Notes: a model not told the origin generated them from the letters alone. A DNA stretch of 39,874 nucleotides from Zobellella taiwanensis (GCF_003012795.1 NZ_PXYH01000028.1:1-39874); one strand, 5' to 3'. Counted from the stretch's first letter, positions 15,282 to 24,571 are shown. Numbers and translations: made by a program.

Positions 15282-18200
15282 TCAAGCGCCGGGCGGGACG
15301 GCCGTACCGGCGGCTAAGGCGCGGGTCGCATCGGCCATGAACGCATCGAACGCCTCCTGGCCAAGGGGACGGCTGTACCAGTAGCCCTGGATTTCATCAC
15401 AGCCGAGTGCCCGCAGCTGCTCGGCCTGGGCGGCCAGCTCGACGCCCTCGGCGATGGTCTTCATGCCCAGGCTGCGGGCCATCTGGATGATGGCGCTGAC
15501 GATGGCCCTGTCTTCCTCGTTGTCGTTCAGTTCGTCGATAAACGACTTGTCTATCTTGAGTTTGTCCACGGAAAAGCGCTTGAGGTAGCTCATGGAGGAA
15601 TAGCCGGTGCCGAAGTCGTCGATGGACAGCCGCATCCCAGCAGCACTCAGGGCCGACAACTTTAGCCCCACTTCCTCCGGGTTGAGCAGGGCAACCGACT
15701 CGGTCAGCTCAATCTCTATGGCCCCGGCCGGCAGGCCCAGGCGATCACGGCGCCGGCTCAGTTCCTCGACAAAATCCGGCTGTACAAACTGCAGGGCGGA
15801 GACATTGACCGCTATCACCATGTCCGTCAGACCCGCCCGGTACAAACGCAGTGCCGCCGCCATCGCCTGCTCGATAACCCACCAGCCGATGCTCACAATC
15901 AGCCCGCTCTGCTCGGCCAGGGGAATGAATTCGGCGGGCGACACCGGCCCCCACTGGGGATGCTGCCAGCGCAGCAGGGCCTCGGCCCCCACCGGTCTGC
16001 CGCTGGCCAGATCCAGTTGCGGCTGGAACGCCAGGGACAGCTCGTTGCCGGCAATGGCTTGCTTGAGGGCGCTGGACAGGGCCAGGGCCCGTTCGCTGTA
16101 GCGCTGCATATGGGGCGCATAAAAACGCAGGCCATTGCGTCCGTCCCGCTTGACCTGGTACATGGCCATTTCCGCCGCCTTGATCAGGGCCTCGGCGTCC
16201 TTGGCATCGTCGGGGTGGATGGCAATGCCGAGGGAGGCACTCACCGACAGGGTGCCGCCTCCCAGCGACAGGGGCTGCTGCAGCTTTTCGATCAACTGGC
16301 CGGCAAGCAGAGCCAGGCGCTCCTGCTCGCCGCTGTCGATGGAGATCAGAAAACCGTCTCCGTCGTGGCGACCGATCAGGGCCTGGGGGCCAAACAGGGC
16401 GCGGATCCGGTTGGACACTTCCACCAGCAATTCGTCGCCCGCCAGATAGCCCAGGGAATCGTTCACCGACTTGAAGTTGTCCAGATCCATCCACAGCAAC
16501 GCCAGTTCCCGGGCGCGGGCCAGCCGCGCGCGCAGCTGGTTTTCAAAGGCGGCCTTGTTGAGCAGACCGGTAAGCTGGTCGAACTGGGACAGCTCTCGGA
16601 TGCGGGCCTGATCCGCCTTCTGGCGGGTAATGTCTTCCTTGTGGGCAACATAGTTGATGATCCGGCCCTGGCCGTCCATCACCGGATAAATGACGGCCCT
16701 TTCCGTATAACAACTGCCGTCACGGCGTCGGTTGACCAGCTCGCCCTTCCAGAGGTCTCCCCGCTGCAACCGGTCCCACATCTCCACATAGGTCTGGCGG
16801 TCGGTCTGCCCCGACTTCAGCATCCGGGGATTACGTCCCAGCACCTCCTCCGCCCGGTAGCCGCTGACCCGTACAAAGGCCTCGTTGACATACTTTATGC
16901 GAACCTCGGCATCGGTAATGATGATCGGATAGGGATTTTGCTCCAGCGCCTTGGACAGGCGGTAGATGGTGAGATCCTGACGTCGCTGCTTGATGGTATG
17001 CCACAGGCTGGCGGCCAGGATACGCAGGGTTTCACCGTCCCGCTCCAGGTAGGGGCCGGCCTTGCCGAACAGGCTCGCCACCAGGACAATGCGGCCGTTG
17101 TCCCGCACCGTCAGACCCAGTCCCCTAGGCTCGCCCATGCCCGCCAGCGCAGCCGGCAAGGCGGCGGCATCCAGATCCATCACCTGCTCCCCGGCCACCG
17201 CCGGCAGCCAGGGGCAGCCGCCATCCGCCTCGCTCAGATCGGCCACCCGCGCCGAGCCGGCGTGGCGATCGGACACCCCGAGCAAGGCCTCCCGGCTGCC
17301 TTCGTCCCGGTACACATGGAGACAGGCCAGGGGACTGGCGGTAAGTTGCTCGAGATCCCCCGCGCAGGCCGACAGCAGCGCCGGTTCATCGTCCTGGCCG
17401 GCGCCGTGGATCGCCAGCAGGGCGCGGTTCAGGGCCGTTTCGTGCAGGATCCGTCGCTCGTTCTCTACCACCCCGGTCACGTCCCGGGACAGCACCAGGT
17501 AGCCGTCAGGCCGGCACGACAGGGACAGTTCGAAATGCCGCTCCCCTTCGGGCAGAGCCAGGCTTATGCGGGTACCCTGATCCTGCCCCTGGCGGTCGGC
17601 CTGGGTCATCGCCGCCCGCATCAGGCCGGCAGCCGTTGCCGGCAACACGTCGTCGAGCAGGGCGCCGACGGTGAGCCGCGCCGACAGCGCCGAGCCATCA
17701 CGGGGACCGGCCGAGCGGCACACGCCATTCCGATCCAGTTCATACAGGGCATCCGGCAAGGCGGCCATGGTCGCCTGCAGCCGGGCGCGGGCTTCGCTGA
17801 GAGAGCGGTAGGGATGGTGCACGGCGTCGGCAAACAGGGCCCGGTACAAAAAACCGTAGCCGATCACCTTGTACAGATGGCCAAGCAGGTTGTAGAGGTC
17901 GGAAACATCGGTATAAAGGGTAAAGAAATACTCCCCCAGGCCCATGATCAGGGAAGAGGCGCAGAGATACAGGTAGCCGTAGGTGCCGTCCCGGCGCACG
18001 CGCCGGGCAATGCCCAGGGCCGCCAGCAGGTGCCCGGCCATAAGGGCATATTCCGCATGGATCTTGAACGGCGTGAGCCCCTGGCCGGCAATGAAGGTGC
18101 GCGGCAGCCACTGGGGCCAGAGCAGCAGCCACAACTGCACCAGCGTCACCAGCAACAACAGGGCCGCCAGCCAGCCGAGGCGCTGCGCGAGCGAGGTCTG

Positions 18201-18638
18201 CTCCCGCCCCGCCGGACGGGCGAAGGCCAGGTAAAGCAGGGCCATCAGCGCCAGCGTCCGGGCGGCGAGCCAGAAGTTGATGGCTTTTTCCGGTGAGCTG
18301 GGGGTGACAAAATCGGGCATGCCCTGGTAGGACAGCACATGGGACAGGTCCAGCAGGGCCACCCCGAGAAAAGCCAGCCCCGCCACCAGGCCCTGGCGGG
18401 AGGCCCGGTATTGCTGGGTGGTCCAGGCAATGGCGAACACCATGACCGCCATGGCGATGGCCGCCACTTCAAGCAGGGTATGCAGGGGAGCGTAATTGGC
18501 CAGTCCCCTGAACGCCACCACCTCGGGCAGCAGCCGTGAAGCTCCCGCCAGCAGTGCCAGGCCGGCCACCCAAACGCAGGCGCGCCGGGCTTCCCGGCGG
18601 TAGCTGTTGGCGGGGGAAAAGTCGGGGGTAGTGTGCAA
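15282..18638 (-). CDS. membrane GGDEF/EAL protein with degenerate GGDEF, probable c-di-GMP phosphodiesterase
   Basis: 1118 residues. An integral MASE3-like sensor with about seven helices (22-270) is followed by a PAS-like region (285-395), a GAF-like region (400-550) and a PAS/PAC domain (560-675, ending in YVAHKEDIT). The GGDEF domain is at 683-845 and the EAL domain at 855-1105. The GGDEF signature reads DGDGF (759-763) in place of GGDEF, so cyclase activity is doubtful. The EAL domain keeps E886 in GAEALLRW, the DDFGTGYSS loop (1007-1015), KIDKSFI and EGVE, so hydrolysis of c-di-GMP is expected, possibly tuned by GTP. Start: TTG at 18638, with GAGGT upstream; the first Met lies inside the membrane domain, so a non-ATG start is needed. 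It probably senses a small molecule or redox cue. Confidence 0.85.
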   Translation of the reverse strand: MHTTPDFSPANSYRREARRACVWVAGLALLAGASRLLPEVVAFRGLANYAPLHTLLEVAAIAMAVMVFAIAWTTQQYRASRQGLVAGLAFLGVALLDLSHVLSYQGMPDFVTPSSPEKAINFWLAARTLALMALLYLAFARPAGREQTSLAQRLGWLAALLLLVTLVQLWLLLWPQWLPRTFIAGQGLTPFKIHAEYALMAGHLLAALGIARRVRRDGTYGYLYLCASSLIMGLGEYFFTLYTDVSDLYNLLGHLYKVIGYGFLYRALFADAVHHPYRSLSEARARLQATMAALPDALYELDRNGVCRSAGPRDGSALSARLTVGALLDDVLPATAAGLMRAAMTQADRQGQDQGTRISLALPEGERHFELSLSCRPDGYLVLSRDVTGVVENERRILHETALNRALLAIHGAGQDDEPALLSACAGDLEQLTASPLACLHVYRDEGSREALLGVSDRHAGSARVADLSEADGGCPWLPAVAGEQVMDLDAAALPAALAGMGEPRGLGLTVRDNGRIVLVASLFGKAGPYLERDGETLRILAASLWHTIKQRRQDLTIYRLSKALEQNPYPIIITDAEVRIKYVNEAFVRVSGYRAEEVLGRNPRMLKSGQTDRQTYVEMWDRLQRGDLWKGELVNRRRDGSCYTERAVIYPVMDGQGRIINYVAHKEDITRQKADQARIRELSQFDQLTGLLNKAAFENQLRARLARARELALLWMDLDNFKSVNDSLGYLAGDELLVEVSNRIRALFGPQALIGRHDGDGFLISIDSGEQERLALLAGQLIEKLQQPLSLGGGTLSVSASLGIAIHPDDAKDAEALIKAAEMAMYQVKRDGRNGLRFYAPHMQRYSERALALSSALKQAIAGNELSLAFQPQLDLASGRPVGAEALLRWQHPQWGPVSPAEFIPLAEQSGLIVSIGWWVIEQAMAAALRLYRAGLTDMVIAVNVSALQFVQPDFVEELSRRRDRLGLPAGAIEIELTESVALLNPEEVGLKLSALSAAGMRLSIDDFGTGYSSMSYLKRFSVDKLKIDKSFIDELNDNEEDRAIVSAIIQMARSLGMKTIAEGVELAAQAEQLRALGCDEIQGYWYSRPLGQEAFDAFMADATRALAAGTAVPPGA

Positions 18639-18843
18639 AAGGACCTCGATGGCTCTGGCAGCTCAAAAAACGGGCGCAGCATACCGCAACATCAGCTAAT
18701 CCTAAAGTGGTATCCGCCGAGTCACCACAAGATGCTGGCTCCGTCGCCTTATAGCACCGAATCTATCGTCAAAGACCTGCCAGACAGAACAGAAACTGTC
18801 CTCATTGCTCTTACTACGCGATATCCTGTTCGAGGGAAAAACG

Positions 18844-18870
18844 AAAAAAGGTCCCCTGGGGGACCTTTTT
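18844..18870 (-). terminator. intrinsic terminator of the tRNA-Ser transcript
   Basis: GGTCCCC (18850-18856) and GGGGACC (18859-18865) pair perfectly, flanked by A5-6 and T5 runs, so it can work in both directions. It lies 9 bases beyond the tRNA CCA end on the minus strand. Confidence 0.85.
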
Positions 18871-18878
18871 CTTCAATC

Positions 18879-18966
18879 TGGCGGTGAGGGAGGGATTCGA
18901 ACCCTCGATACGTTGCCGTATACACACTTTCCAGGCGTGCTCCTTCAGCCACTCGGACACCTCACC
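18879..18966 (-). tRNA. tRNA-Ser(GGA)
   Basis: 88 nt including an encoded CCA. The acceptor arms GGTGAGG and CCTCACC pair. The anticodon loop CTGGAAA carries GGA, the long variable arm (GTATACGGCAACGTAT) is that of a class II serine tRNA, and the T-arm shows GGTTCGAATCCC. It reads UCC/UCU serine codons. A promoter about 180 bases upstream and a terminator just downstream complete the unit; RNase T, a tRNA 3'-end nuclease, is divergently encoded next to it. Confidence 0.95.
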
Positions 18967-19086
18967 AAATTGTTGCGGTGTTTTTTTATATCGGTGTTAC
19001 CTTCACCGGCTTTTTGTTTTTGGATTGGGGTCCTCGGGCTGACGCAGCACGCTGCGTGCTTTTACCAGGCTTAGCCTCTTGGCAGT

Positions 19087-19110
19087 CACTCGGACACCTC
19101 ACCAAATTGT
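19087..19110 (-). pseudogene. truncated 5' fragment of tRNA-Ser, exact repeat of 18950-18973
   Basis: 24 bases identical to the leader and first ~17 nt of the intact tRNA-Ser (GGTGAGGTGTCCGAGTG on the minus strand), 137 bases upstream of it. The rest of the tRNA is missing. It lies just downstream of the strong promoter, so the promoter was probably once directly in front of a full tRNA gene. A partial deletion or a recombined tandem copy would explain the fragment. Confidence 0.6.
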
Positions 19111-19146
19111 GGTGCTGAAGCGGACTGGCTCCGTTCAGCGGGGCGT

Positions 19147-19175
19147 ATAGTAGGCAACCGCCTGGCCGGGTGCAA
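19147..19175 (-). promoter_or_regulatory. sigma-70 promoter of the tRNA-Ser transcript
   Basis: On the minus strand TTGCAC (19175-19170) and TACTAT (19152-19147) are separated by exactly 17 bp. They are followed by a GC-rich discriminator ACGCCCCGC, the kind that puts stable-RNA promoters under stringent control. The start would be near 19139, about 170 bases before the intact tRNA. Confidence 0.7.
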
Positions 19176-19303
19176 TCTTTTTCTTTGCCTGCCGGTTCGA
19201 TTGCGCAATATTGCACCAGGTCCGGCACCGGCCTCATTGCAGGCGACGATACCAGGCGAGTCTGGCATAATGTGCCCCCGTTTCAGGCAACGCTAGGAAG
19301 AAC

Positions 19304-19975
19304 ATGACGGCAACAGCAGCAAACCAGCTACACGAACGTTTTCGGGGTTACTACCCTGTGGTGATCGACGTGGAAACCGGCGGTTTTAACGCCAGTACCG
19401 ACGCCCTGCTGGAGATTGCCGCTATTACCCTCAAGATGGACAAAAACGGCTGGCTGAGCCCGGATCAGACCTTCCATTTCCATGTCAGCCCCTTCGAGGG
19501 GGCCAACCTCGAGCCCGCCGCCCTCGCCTTTACCGGCATCGATCCCTGGAGTGCCCTGCGCGGGGCAGTGAGCGAGCAGGAAGCCCTGGAGCAGATTTTC
19601 AAGGGTGTGCGCAAGGGCATCAAGGCCAACCAGTGCCAGCGTGCCGTGGTGGTGGCCCACAATGCCTCCTTCGATCACGGTTTTGTCATGGCCGCCGCCG
19701 AACGGGCCGGGATCAAGCGCAATCCCTTTCATCCCTTTGCCACTTTCGATACCGCCACCCTGGCCGGACTGGCCCTGGGCCAGACGGTGCTGGCCAAGGC
19801 CTGCAAGGCCGCCGGCATGAGCTTCGACAACAAGGAAGCCCACAGTGCCCTGTACGATACCCGCAAGACCGCCGAGCTGTTCTGCACCATCGTCAACCGC
19901 TGGAAGACACTGGGCGGCTGGCCGCCGGCGCCGGTTGACAGCCCCGTTTTTGCCCAGGAGGGCGACGCTTCCTGA
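19304..19975 (+). CDS. rnt: ribonuclease T
   Basis: 3'-to-5' exoribonuclease that trims tRNA, 5S and 23S rRNA ends. The 223 residues have the DEDDh exonuclease pattern: D22 and E24 in VIDVETGGF, an Asp in [12 protein letters not shown], and His and Asp in [16 protein letters not shown]. Length and N-terminus match the E. coli family (about 215). GGAAG precedes the ATG at 19304. It is convergent with the chemoreceptor gene; a GC-rich stem (GGCGCGC/GCGCGCC at 19983-20003) lies at the junction. Being next to a tRNA gene fits its role, though this is context only. Confidence 0.95.
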   Translation: MTATAANQLHERFRGYYPVVIDVETGGFNASTDALLEIAAITLKMDKNGWLSPDQTFHFHVSPFEGANLEPAALAFTGIDPWSALRGAVSEQEALEQIFKGVRKGIKANQCQRAVVVAHNASFDHGFVMAAAERAGIKRNPFHPFATFDTATLAGLALGQTVLAKACKAAGMSFDNKEAHSALYDTRKTAELFCTIVNRWKTLGGWPPAPVDSPVFAQEGDAS

Positions 19976-19990
19976 GTCCGGCGGCGCGCC

Positions 19991-21994
19991 TCAGCCGCGC
20001 GCCTCCCGGGTGTCGTTGCCCAGGGTAAAGGCCTTGAGCCGCCGATCCAGGTCCACCACCATCTGCTCCATCATCTCGCTGCCGCGTACCAGCTCACCGG
20101 CGCAGCTTTGGGTGTTGTCGTATCCCTGTTTCATCACCACTATGTTGTGCTGGATGTCGTCGGTAACGGTGCGCTGCTCTTCGGTGGCGGTGGCCACCTG
20201 CTCGGTCATGGCATTGACCTGGGTGATCTCCTGCACGATGGCCGATAACTGGGCCCCCGCCTCCTTCGCCTCGTCCACGCATTCCAGGCTGCGGCCCCGC
20301 CCCCGGGTCATGGCGTCCACCGCCTGTTCACTGCCCTGGCGCAGCCGGTTGAGCATCTCCTCTATCTGATCCGCCGTGCCCTGGGTTTGCAGCGCCAGCG
20401 AACGCACCTCTTCGGCCACCACCGCAAACCCCCGTCCCGACTCGCCGGCCCGGGCGGCCTCGATGGCGGCATTCAGCGCCAGCAGGTTGGTCCGGTCGGA
20501 AATCTGCTTGATCACCGCCAGGAAATTGCTGACATCCCGGCTGTAGCCCGCCACTTCCACCACCCTGGCCTCGCCATGCTCCAGCGACGCGGCGACCTGC
20601 TCGATGGCCGAGATGGTCTGGTCTACCTTGCGATCCCCGGCGCTGGCCCGGGCTATGGTGTGGTTGGCGGCGGAGAAGGTCTCGGAGGCATGGCGGGCAA
20701 TCTCCGCCACAGTGGCGGACATTTCGGTAGCGGCCGACACCACCAGGTCAACCTGGCCCAGGCCCTTGTCCAGATCCTGCTGGATCACCTGCAGGGTGCT
20801 GCGGGTATGGCCGCTGTGGGCCATCAGGTGCTCGCAGGTGTCGCGCATCTGCCCCAGCAGGGCCGACAGCTGCCGCTGCATGCTGTTGATGGCACCGGCC
20901 AGTTCGCCCAGCTCATCCCGGCTGGCCACCCGCACCGGCTGGCTGAAGTCCTGCTGGCTGGCGATGCGCATTATGCCCTGTTTGAGCGCCTCGAAACCAC
21001 GGCGCAAATCCCGCAGTATGATGCCGCAGACCGCCAGGGTCAGCAGGGTCACCACCAGCGTCATGCCCAGGGCCAGGATAAAACGGTTGCGGGCGTCGTT
21101 ATGGCCGGCGGCGGCCAGCCCGGACAGGCTGTCGGCAAAGCCGTCCTCCAGCCCCTTGAGTTCGTCGATATAGCGGCTGGCCAGGGTAAACCAGGCCGGC
21201 GCCTCGCCGCTCAGGGCCCGGTTGCCGTGTTCGCGGTGAGCCAGGGCGATGGCCTGAGCCACCTCCCCCGCCACCGGTGCGGACTGCAGCCGGGCATACT
21301 GTTCCTGCCACGCCGGCGGCGCCAGCACGCTGAAGCGCTCCATATAGCTTGCCAGTTGCGCCTCCAGGGCCGCAAAGCGGCGGTAGAGCTCGGGACTGAA
21401 CTGGCCGGCGACCCGGGCCGAGCTGAGGCTGGCGCGCAACAGTCCGAGCCGATCCTTGGCCTGCAGAAAGGCGCTGTAGGCGCTGAGCGCCGCCGCCTGG
21501 GGAGCGTCCGCCGCCAGCGGCACGGCGCCGTCGATCACCGCCAGCAGGGTGGCGATTACCTGGCTGTACTGATCCACCACCTGGGGCACCGTCAGTTGCC
21601 TGGCATCCACCTGCTGGCGCAACCCGGACAACCGGCCCAGGGCCTGCTGCAGTTGGCCAAGCCGGGTGGCGGCTTCACCTTCCAGCCCCCCCAGCCGCCC
21701 GCCCTGTTCAAACTGGCGCAGGGCCTGCTCGGTGCGGGCACGCTGCTCGGCCAGGCGAGAGCGGAACTCCCCTTTCTGATCATTGATGCTGCTGGCCGAC
21801 AATCCCCGCTCTGCCTGCAACTGGTGGGCCAGTTGCCCCGCCTGACCGGCCAGCCGGGTCAGCGGCAGCATATCGGCGGTATTGACCATGGTGCGGTAAC
21901 TCTGGGCCGCGTACAGAAAGGCGAACAGGAACAGTCCGAGCAAGGGCAGCAGCGCCAGCAGCGCCAGTTTGTGGGTGAGCTTGAGTGACGTCAT
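19991..21994 (-). CDS. methyl-accepting chemotaxis protein with NIT domain
   Basis: 667-residue transmembrane chemoreceptor. TM1 is at about 8-30, and the periplasmic nitrate/nitrite-sensing NIT domain is at about 45-295 (with [19 protein letters not shown], the typical start). TM2 is at 305-327, HAMP at 328-380, and the cytoplasmic signalling domain contains the hairpin tip with [18 protein letters not shown] and [10 protein letters not shown]. The ligand is likely nitrate, nitrite or a related anion, because NIT domains are known for that. The start is ATG at 21994; upstream in-frame codons are outside the signal-anchor start. A perfect FNR-type palindrome sits about 90 bases upstream. It is convergent with rnt. 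Confidence 0.85.
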   Translation of the reverse strand: MTSLKLTHKLALLALLPLLGLFLFAFLYAAQSYRTMVNTADMLPLTRLAGQAGQLAHQLQAERGLSASSINDQKGEFRSRLAEQRARTEQALRQFEQGGRLGGLEGEAATRLGQLQQALGRLSGLRQQVDARQLTVPQVVDQYSQVIATLLAVIDGAVPLAADAPQAAALSAYSAFLQAKDRLGLLRASLSSARVAGQFSPELYRRFAALEAQLASYMERFSVLAPPAWQEQYARLQSAPVAGEVAQAIALAHREHGNRALSGEAPAWFTLASRYIDELKGLEDGFADSLSGLAAAGHNDARNRFILALGMTLVVTLLTLAVCGIILRDLRRGFEALKQGIMRIASQQDFSQPVRVASRDELGELAGAINSMQRQLSALLGQMRDTCEHLMAHSGHTRSTLQVIQQDLDKGLGQVDLVVSAATEMSATVAEIARHASETFSAANHTIARASAGDRKVDQTISAIEQVAASLEHGEARVVEVAGYSRDVSNFLAVIKQISDRTNLLALNAAIEAARAGESGRGFAVVAEEVRSLALQTQGTADQIEEMLNRLRQGSEQAVDAMTRGRGRSLECVDEAKEAGAQLSAIVQEITQVNAMTEQVATATEEQRTVTDDIQHNIVVMKQGYDNTQSCAGELVRGSEMMEQMVVDLDRRLKAFTLGNDTREARG

Positions 21995-22083
21995 CGGGAG
22001 TCTCGTTATACCGCTAAGGATATATAGTCTATCGACTGTCCCCGTCCGGGCTGAAGCAAAGAATATCACGACTTGCCGGGGTG

Positions 22084-22097
22084 TTGATTTCAATCAA
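22084..22097 (-). promoter_or_regulatory. perfect FNR/ANR-type box upstream of the NIT chemoreceptor
   Basis: TTGAT-TTCA-ATCAA matches the FNR consensus TTGAT-N4-ATCAA exactly. Its centre (about 22090.5) lies 96 bases upstream of the chemoreceptor start codon at 21994. A TATTCT hexamer at 22065-22060 lies near where a -10 would be expected for an FNR-activated promoter, a few bases closer than the textbook distance. The gene for FNR is not in the window. Confidence 0.65.
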
Positions 22098-22098
22098 G

Positions 22099-22121
22099 CC
22101 CGATCCGGCGGCCGGATCGGG
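22099..22121 (-). terminator. hairpin after the cupin gene
   Basis: CCCGATCCGG (22099-22108) pairs with CCGGATCGGG (22112-22121) around a 3-nt loop, beyond the cupin stop. No U-tract follows on the minus strand (CTTGATTG), so it is a hairpin end or a weak terminator. It directly abuts the FNR-type box. Confidence 0.5.
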
Positions 22122-22192
22122 TAAAGGTGAACAACCTGTAAAAATACACCTCCAAAGAGGTAGCCAGCCTGGGAGGGCCGGCCAGCGGTTGC

Positions 22193-22858
22193 TCAAGCGG
22201 CGCAGGGCGCCGGCTTGAGGTGACCGGTACGCACCCACAGGCGGGTGTGCCCGGATGCCTCCAGGACAGGCACCGTCTGGGGCGGAAAACGCAGCCAGGC
22301 CAGCGGGCCAAAACGCCGGGGCCCCTCGAGCAGGCAGCCCGACAGTACCAGAATTTCCAGGCCGTGCCGATAACAGCAGGGCGGGAAGCGGCCGCCGTCG
22401 GCAAACTCCAGCAGGCTGGTGCTCACACCATCGTGCTTGTGCAGGGGCAGGCGCCGGTAACCGTGATCCCCGGTCAGCCAGAGCCCGTCCTCGTCGCGCA
22501 GGGCGACATAGTCGAGATCATCGGCGGAAAACTGGTTGAGCTTGACGAAAATCACGCAACCCTGGCGGCTGAAGGCCCGGTGGCGGCTGCCGGGCGGGTG
22601 GCGCACATAGCAGCCGGCGGTATAGTCGCCGTTGTCATCGGAAAAGGTGCCCTCCAGCACCCAGAATTCCTCGCCCAGGGGGTGAAGGTGCTCGGGAAAG
22701 GCCGCGCCCGGCTCAAAGCGCACCAGGCTGGTGACATGGCCGCTTTCGGCGCTTTCCCGCTCCAGCGGGTAGCGCCACACACCGGCGGCCGGGGAAGGCT
22801 GCCAGCGCTCGGGGTCGTAGGGAAGGGCCAGTCGTTGAGAGAAGTCCATGTTCAGCAT
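22193..22858 (-). CDS. bicupin protein, ChrR-like
   Basis: 221 residues with two cupin barrels, matching the ChrR-type cupin family. Cupin 1 (about 30-120) holds the metal motif HLHPLGEEFWVLEG and the late motif PPGSRHR; cupin 2 (about 125-215) keeps RHGLEILVLSG but has lost some ligands. ChrR anti-sigma factors carry an N-terminal zinc domain, which is absent here, so this is a stand-alone cupin of unknown substrate, perhaps a small-molecule or redox sensor or enzyme. The start is either the ATG at 22858 or the ATG three codons later; neither has a good ribosome site. It ends 198 bp before the chemoreceptor start, on the same strand. Confidence 0.75.
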   Translation of the reverse strand: MLNMDFSQRLALPYDPERWQPSPAAGVWRYPLERESAESGHVTSLVRFEPGAAFPEHLHPLGEEFWVLEGTFSDDNGDYTAGCYVRHPPGSRHRAFSRQGCVIFVKLNQFSADDLDYVALRDEDGLWLTGDHGYRRLPLHKHDGVSTSLLEFADGGRFPPCCYRHGLEILVLSGCLLEGPRRFGPLAWLRFPPQTVPVLEASGHTRLWVRTGHLKPAPCAA

Positions 22859-22916
22859 CGGTTAATGTCCCGACAGACAAAGGGGATCCCCATCGTGGCC
22901 CCGAGCCGAGCCGGGG

Positions 22917-24392
22917 TCAAGCCCCTTTGAGCACCTCGCAGCGATAATCGTAGCCGCCGTCACGGGCGACGAAATGAAGCCGGTGGCTGATGCAGGCGGG
23001 CGCATCTTCCTGATGATGGGACACAAACAGCAGCTGGGTGCCGCCTTCCGCCACCAGCAGGTCGATCCAGCGCTTAACCCAGTGCCGGTTGAAACCGTCC
23101 AATCCCTGCAACGGCTCGTCCAGGATCAGGATGGGCGGGTGCTTGACCATGGCACGGGCGATCAGCAGCAGCCGCTGCTGGCCGTAGGACAGGCTGCGAA
23201 AGGGTTCGTTGGCCAGCCGCTCCATGCCGAGCAACGCCAGCCACTGCTCGGCCAGGGCCAGTTGACGGTCGCCGGGTTGCCGGTAGACGCCGATGGAGTC
23301 GAAAAAGCCGGACAGGATCACCGAGCGTGGGGTGGCCGTGACCCGGTAGTCCTGCTGCATGGTGGTGCTCACATAACCGATATGCTGCTTGATGTCCCAG
23401 ATGCTCTCGCCGCTGCCCCGGCGGCGGCCGAACAGGGTGAGATCATTGCTGTAGCCCTGGGGATGATCGCCGGTGACCAGGCTCAGCAGGGTCGACTTGC
23501 CGGCGCCGTTGGGGCCCACGATCTGCCAGTGCTCGCCTGGGTTGACCTGCCAGTTCAGGCCATCGAGGATGAGCTGCTCCCCGTAGACGACCCGGGCATC
23601 GCGCAGGCGGATACGCGGTACGCCCGGCTCCAGGTGGCGACGAACGGCGTCCGGATCCGGCGGTGGCAGGGCCTGGCTGGCCTGCTCCAGAGCCGTCAGG
23701 TGTGCCAGTTGCCGCAGCGCCAGCGAGTCGCCGACCTGCTCCCGCGGGCCGGCCAGGCTGAGCTCGCATTCGGCCAGTATGCCCAGGTGGCTGGCAAAGT
23801 CCGGAATTTCCTCGAACCGGTTGAGGATCAGCACCAAGGTCCGCCCTGCGGCCGCCAGCCCTTGCAGCCACTGCATCAGGCCGGCATGGGCCTGTACATC
23901 CAGGCCGTCGAAGGGTTCGTCCAGGATCAGCAGGTCGGGCTCGCCGATCAGGGCCCGGCACAGCAGCACCTTGCGGGTTTCCCCGGTAGAGAGGTATTTA
24001 AAACCGCGGTCGAGCAAGCCGGCAATGCCAAAACCCCGGGCCAGGGCGGCGAGCCGCTCGGGCGAGCCGCCCCGCTCCAGGATAATGTCCCGGGCACTGT
24101 GGCCCGGGTCCTGATAGTCGAGCAAATCGCTTTGATCTTCTTCCCGCTCCCGGTCGGTCAACTGCTGCAATTGCTCAAACGACACCCATTGCGTGCGTTC
24201 AAAGCCATTCTCCGCCCGCCCCTGGCGGGGCGCCAGTTCTCCTGCCAGGGCCCGGGCCAGGGCGGTCTTGCCGCTGCCGTTGGCCCCCACGAAGGCCCAG
24301 CACTGGCCGGCGGCAAGCCGCAGGGCCGGCACCTTGAGGTCGAGGCGGTCGCTGAGGGGAAAGAGGGCATCCTGCAGATGGATGGCGGTCAT
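22917..24392 (-). CDS. modF: twin ATP-binding protein ModF (PhrA-like)
   Basis: 491 residues with two ABC ATPase domains, the molybdate-transport-associated ModF layout. Domain 1 has Walker A GANGSGKT (36-43), signature LSTGETRKVLL and Walker B LLILDEP. Domain 2 has GPNGAGKS, LSYGQQRLLLIARAM and ILILDEPLQGLD, and ends with a HHQEDAPACISHRL switch. There is no membrane part. The modABCDE genes are not adjacent here, so its exact role in molybdenum homeostasis is unproved. The ATG at 24392 follows GGACAATGCC; the in-frame extension to 24473 reads as non-coding. It lies 58 bases upstream of the cupin gene on the same strand and may share its transcript. Confidence 0.85.
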   Translation of the reverse strand: MTAIHLQDALFPLSDRLDLKVPALRLAAGQCWAFVGANGSGKTALARALAGELAPRQGRAENGFERTQWVSFEQLQQLTDREREEDQSDLLDYQDPGHSARDIILERGGSPERLAALARGFGIAGLLDRGFKYLSTGETRKVLLCRALIGEPDLLILDEPFDGLDVQAHAGLMQWLQGLAAAGRTLVLILNRFEEIPDFASHLGILAECELSLAGPREQVGDSLALRQLAHLTALEQASQALPPPDPDAVRRHLEPGVPRIRLRDARVVYGEQLILDGLNWQVNPGEHWQIVGPNGAGKSTLLSLVTGDHPQGYSNDLTLFGRRRGSGESIWDIKQHIGYVSTTMQQDYRVTATPRSVILSGFFDSIGVYRQPGDRQLALAEQWLALLGMERLANEPFRSLSYGQQRLLLIARAMVKHPPILILDEPLQGLDGFNRHWVKRWIDLLVAEGGTQLLFVSHHQEDAPACISHRLHFVARDGGYDYRCEVLKGA

Positions 24393-24571
24393 GGCGGCAT
24401 TGTCCTTGTAGCTGTGTATCCCAAAGCCCGCATGATCGGCAAGCGGGGCCGGGGATGCAAGGGCTAACCGCATCCGGGGTGCAAATCGCTATTTGTGAGC
24501 CAGCGCCCAGCCCGCGGACCCGGAACAGGCTACCGTCAAAGGTGAGTCCCTTACACGCCCAAGGAGTGTTT

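Larger units (their letters stand above)
18967..19303. promoter_or_regulatory. 337-bp divergent leader between tRNA-Ser and rnt
   Basis: No protein gene. On the minus strand it holds the tRNA promoter (19147-19175), a truncated 5' tRNA-Ser copy (19087-19110) and a 137-base spacer that would be part of the precursor RNA. Near the rnt start, GCAATATTGC (19205-19214) is a small palindrome and the tRNA and rnt promoters probably overlap or lie close together. A GC-rich palindromic stretch (about 19040-19060) lies in the spacer. Confidence 0.55.
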
